From Pseudoscleropodium purum (taxonomy: Eukaryota; Streptophyta; Bryopsida; Hypnales; Brachytheciaceae), in assembly GCA_963969395.1 (NCBI GenBank), contig OZ017803.1:16554001-16618000 (forward strand): a stretch of DNA of 64,000 nt, in the 5' to 3' direction. Position numbers and translations under genes: made by a program. The notes below the pieces were generated by a model. That model ran no database searches. It saw only the letters and a list, made by a program, of their open reading frames with translations, and was not told the origin of the DNA. This document shows, one piece after another, positions 59,081 through 64,000 of the stretch. Each line of letters begins with the position of its first letter. Position 1 is the stretch's first letter.

Positions 59081-62000
59081 TCTTTCCTCATGGTAGTTGA
59101 AGAGCCATTTTTGTAACTTGAACTTTCTTTATCACTTGAATAAAAACAATCAATCATTCACTTATACATTCAAGGTACTTCATTAATGATAATATATTTG
59201 CAGTCATTGACCAAAATGATTCAACCAAAACAACTCCAGGGCCCTAAGTCATTTACTCATTTTCTAGTCGAATGTGACCACCACGACTATTTTGGAGGCG
59301 TTTTTTCCAATCATTCTTTCCATCATTTTTTGTAGTAATTGCATGGCAATGGAGGGTGGTCTTGGTTTTTTTTAACTCATTGTATGGTTGTTGATTTATA
59401 CTTAGAGGGGGATTGGTAAGGCGGGGTTGTTTGCCTTTTTTGAGGAGATAGTTAAACCTTCCTCTAACACACACACACACACATACACACCCTTCTATGT
59501 AAATTTTTAAAGATTTTTCATTTTCATTGGTTTATCTCAAAATAGAGTCATCAATAATGGAATTTGCCATTTAAGTTCATGAGGCTTAGATAGTTGAGCC
59601 ATTTCCAACAAACATGTCATTCATGCTAGTCTTTTAAACTAGAGGTTACCGTTTTCTTCTTGTGATTTATGAAGCTTCTTAGATTATAAACTACAGTAGT
59701 ACAAACATAGGTTTTATTAACAACCAAATGATTACGCAAACAAACCAACAATATTCTAAAGACATTTGTATGGAATCTAGTCAAGTTCATAATATGACAT
59801 AGCTAATAATAAAGTTCAATTTTTTTCACCTAGTCACATTCATTTGACCTTTTACCACAAACTAAGATTATATTTTAACAATAATCAAATGATCCAAATT
59901 TGGCTTTATATGGGTGATTGCAAGAATGATTGGTCAATTTTGCACCATTTGGGCTAATATTCATTGTACTATGATTTTTAGAAAAAAAAAATTAGAATGG
60001 ATAATTTGTATAATACTAAAAATAATATATCATCAAAATTTGAAGCCTAAAAGAATTTAGATAAAAAATTATTCACAAAATAGACTGACAAGTTCTTAGA
60101 AGAAAACAAAAACTATGATGTTTATATTATGAGAAAATCATGAAAAAAATTTAAAGTTCTAGAAATTTTCTATTTGTAAGGATTAAATGAGTTGAGGGTG
60201 ATGAGATTTTACTAATAGAATGAGCTTGAAATCATTTTCAATGTTTAGAAGTGCAAGTGTGAGCTAGGAGGCCCTACTTGTATGAATGTGGAGGATATAA
60301 ATAATTTATTTTTAGATGCTTTTTTATAGGATATACTCACCTATTGAAGAAATAGACCACAAAAATTTAGGCTCTGAATGTACTTCTAATTTTGAGTACT
60401 CCTAAACTTGAAAGTGTGACAAATTAGCAAAATTGACTTTTAAATATAAAATTATTTTTCAATTAAAACAATTAGATAAAAGAAAATTTTGAACTTAACT
60501 CATTCCAATAGGACCTAATAGCCAATTATTGCAATGCAAGCAAATATTGACCATAGAGGCACTAAGGCTCTTAGTCTTCTCAATTCTTGAATGCATATTG
60601 CAATGAAATTTTTTTATATGTATAATTATGCCAATAGTATAAAACATGATTCATTGTTTTTCAATTGAGCATAAATTATGTCTTGTCGTAGTCCTTCCCT
60701 ATTTTTTAAGGTTCAATTTGTTATCTTTGCATGCTATTGATTTTTTTAAATTCTATACTTAACAATAATCAAGACTTTGGTCCAATTCATTAAAGAAAGT
60801 TTGGGCCTTGATAGGGTCATTTGACTTTCAACAAATGTGCAAAAATATTAAAAAAATAATAATTTAATAATAATAATAGCTTTTTAATTGAAAATCCAAT
60901 GGGGTATAGAATTTGACTTTAGCTAACATTTCTATGAGACAATTTAGGATAATATTTTTATGTATACACATTTTCATGCAACCAAATAGCTTAGTTGAGG
61001 CCTAAAATTTTATGTAATGTTATGATATCTATATTTGACACCTATGACTTTTGTTGATGAGTATTTTACCTTGAAATGATGAAAGTACAAAAACAATGAA
61101 TTTTCATTTTCATTTGGCTTAATCAAGTTTGCACACATGACACAAAAACAATGAATATTTTTAGTTCATTCACTTTATGAATTCAAACTTGCAATTAGAA
61201 TATAATATCTATTAAATTCTTCAAATATAATGTCACAATTAATTAATGATACTATTCATATTAGAGAATGATTGCTAACTTAGTAAATCGTCACAAGGAA
61301 GCCAAAAACATGTTACTTGTATATTGAGCCAGCTAATACCAATTAAATCTACAATCTTTAGACCTAGTCTTGGTAGACCAATATTCTACTAGTGTTAACA
61401 TATTAAATTAACACCAAAATATGCTTCTTCCACTACTTGGTATGATTTAGGTTAGATGTCTATTTCATAACACAAATATTCACATTTGATGCAAATCCAA
61501 ACTACAAATTTGATGTTTTATAATTCCATCAAAAGGTGAAAAGGTATAGAATTTCATTGCTGTAAACAAATTCATGAACGCCATAGTAAAAGACTTTAAT
61601 AAAAAAAATTCCTTAAAGCTTGATATTTGCATCACTTTATGAGGCAAAGGGCTTGGAACACAGATCATTATATTGCATCCCTACAAAATCCATGCACACC
61701 TAATTGATACTCAAACACCAAGTGATTTGGATCATTTTTGGCTATCCCATTCAATTGGGAGGAGAATTGTATATTATGTCTAAAAACAATATTGTGGAGT
61801 TCAAGTCTTGATAAATACATAAGATGTAATAATGAGATTGACTCCAACACTTTCTCTAAATAATAAAATATTCAACAATAGACAAATTCTAAACACTTTG
61901 TGTTATATCTATTATAATTTTTGTTTGACTGTAGTTTTGAATATAAAAATTGAAAGACAAACCAATCTTTAAAAAAATTAAATGAAAGTTTTTATTTCAT

Positions 62001-62780
62001 CCAAAAATGGTGCTCAAAGTTGGGTAATGACCAAAAAATGGTTGCTTGATTGCTTAGGGTTTAACTAAGAATCACTGTGAATTAAGATATTTTCAGTATT
62101 TTTTTTTTTTTTACAATTTTCAAACCTTCCAACAAGACCACATATTTCTAAGATTGGTTTCTAATCAATCCCGTATTTAATACTTTCAATAAGATTCTTG
62201 CAAACAATTAGAACTTTCTATCACTATCTCTATTCTAGCACTTCTATACTAAGAGCACGACCCATCATAATATAACTTCCAATGTTTGCTAGGTTCTAAA
62301 AGTTATTCTTTTACTAAATAATCATTTATTCTATTGAATGAAACTTCACATACAAGCAAGAATTCCACCTCCCATTCATATTATGTTCTTATTACTTTCA
62401 AGTTTAATTTCAAGAACTAACTTATTAAATATTATTTGCACTTTGTGGCATGGTAATTTGGAGAACAACTTAGACAAATGGCACGCTTCTTTAATGCTTC
62501 AAGATCTTACTTTCCTTTATCAAAGAAAATTGTTTGGTTTACATCATGTTTGTGCGTCTATTTTTTTGCTTTTACAAAGCTTTGTACAAACTTTGCAATA
62601 ATTGATTGTAGCTTTTGTAGTTTTGATATTGATATTGATGTGCTTCAACCTTGGAAATTTTGAATTTCATGCTCAATGATATTTTTATGTATCTTTAACC
62701 CCTATGGACCATCATGAGTTTTTGTATGCATAGCAATTTTGGGAAGGTACATGTGGTTAAAGATTTCTCTATTTTGGGCC
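59081..62780. other. AT-rich intergenic stretch
   Basis: No gene was recognised. An (AC)n run lies at about 59467-59489, and an AAT-rich run at about 60856-60885. Minus-strand frames near 59253-59480 and 61480-61850 show no domain. Confidence 0.45.
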
Positions 62781-63490
62781 CAAGTTTTAATAGATGGTGG
62801 AGACAAGGAATATTTTTCATATGCACTAAATTTCATAACATTTCAAAATATGAGTAAAAAATTATAGAGTTTTAGTTTGCAGGTAGTTGTCAATTATCCA
62901 TGCTAAAATAAACTTTGAAGTTCTTTATCTTATTCAATTTTCAATATTTTTGGAAAAAATCAAATCATAGGATGTAGATTGTTTATTACAACATTGCAAC
63001 CATTGAGATTGGCATTTATCAATTCTGTAACTAAATTCTTCACAATTTAGTATTTTGAATCATTCTCTACTACTGTCTACTATTATTTTTTTTCCTATAT
63101 GTTGTACAATTCCAAAGAATATGAAAATTTTCAAGCATGTGGCCAATTTATTTAGGAAAACGAATCTAAAGAAGCACCACCATTTATGACATTTTGTCAT
63201 AAAAAAGTGAACTTGTGAAGTACAATTGCCTTGTTTTTTGCAAGTCCAAAAAAATGATTTCAATGAATTTGACTGCTTATATCTTGCAATCCACACAATG
63301 AAAATTTCTGAAATTTTTACCACACGTTTTGAAGTTAGCATACTGACAAGATCCTATGGTTACATATATTATAAAAAGTTTGTTTTTTCAAAAATTTGAT
63401 CTGTGTACTAAAAATGACAATTTTTGAGCGTTTTCAATGAAAATATAGTCATGAAACTTTAGAGGTTAATTCTTATGGAAGTACTTTTTC
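62781..63490 (+). repeat. Dispersed AT-rich repeat, copy C
   Basis: Same orientation as copy A with a near-constant offset of about 62735. Shared words include GAGTTTTAGTTTGC, CTCAATTTTCAATATTTTT-like text, GTAGATTGTTTATTACAA and ACAATTTAGTATTTT. Its distal part matches the inverted copy B around GAGCGTTTT. Non-coding. Confidence 0.65.
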
Positions 63491-64000
63491 ATCCTTCCAT
63501 ATTATTGAGTAACAACAATGTTCACTTCCAATTGGCAACTACTAGACTCATGTCACTTTCCTACATAATCTAATGAAGGCAAGTTCTTCTATTCTTGTAA
63601 GTCTGGTTCAAACATATGGCAGAGTTTTGTTCCTATATAATTCAAGTAACAGTGAAACAATGATCAGTAATCCTCTAATCACACACAAACTTATCATTCA
63701 CATAGTTTTGAAAACTGTCAAGCTCTTCATAACCTCTCAAAGGTGACTTATATTTTAACATCACGATACTTATTACTCAATGTAAATAATCCTTGCTTAA
63801 TTTCTTCCTCTATGTATCATTTTGGTTTTACACTTCTCTCATTTACTTCCAACAAAAAATCTAAGACATTTTGATCCTTTTCTATTTAGAATTTTCAATA
63901 GCTCCCTAGCCTTGAAACTTTCACTATATTGTCATAATTATTTCACCAAATCTGTAGGTAGAAAAAGTTATGGCGTGGCAAAGAGACGAGAAAATCTCCA
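63491..64000. other. AT-rich end of window
   Basis: Nothing was recognised in this stretch. Confidence 0.4.

Overview
This is eukaryotic nuclear DNA. The exon/intron structure uses GT..AG introns in phase, and the transposons are of plant type: CACTA elements with 3-bp target duplications, an L1-type LINE with a DUF4283-like ORF1 and a zf-RVT-like tail, hAT and piggyBac. Most of the window is very AT-rich with many poly-A/T runs. A few islands near 45-50% GC hold the genes. The plant-style mobile elements together with an animal-style Slo/BK potassium channel, which to my knowledge flowering plants lack, suggest a streptophyte outside the flowering plants (bryophyte, lycophyte, fern or charophyte-grade alga). 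The species cannot be named from sequence alone, and all similarities were judged by eye.

Only two intact protein-coding genes are supported. (1) On the + strand, 10064-18439 gives an 18-exon model that stays in phase throughout (3516 nt, 1171 aa). It encodes a Slo-family channel: six membrane segments, a TVGYGD filter and two RCK domains. It has no acidic calcium bowl and only two arginines in S4. (2) On the - strand, 44090-40688 gives a 4-exon gene (1278 nt, 425 aa) for a putative transcription factor with a Q/P-rich N-terminus, a helical acidic middle and three C-terminal zinc fingers.

The rest is mainly mobile DNA and repeats. At 1607-3129 there is a non-autonomous CACTA element, followed by a foldback element (3142-3416) and a truncated LINE tail inserted in a tandem duplication (3419-4043). 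At 19.6-22.3 kb there is a decayed hAT-type transposase with a possible SINE at its end. At 26720-34125 a full-length, decayed L1-type LINE lies between 11-bp target duplications, directly upstream of a decayed piggyBac transposase. The LINE itself carries a 240-bp, strikingly GC-rich hAT-type MITE with an 8-bp target duplication. A second truncated LINE tail is at about 37.1-37.4 kb, and a long inverted repeat at 38.37-39.13 kb. A 217-bp CACTA-type foldback MITE is at 50062-50278.

The last 15 kb holds no recognisable gene. It contains microsatellites, a 44-bp and a 69-bp tandem array, and copies of an approximately 750-bp dispersed repeat that also begins the window. The GC-rich stretches 7.98-10.06 kb and 44.1-48.5 kb look like leaders, promoters or non-coding transcription units, since I could build no coding gene in them.
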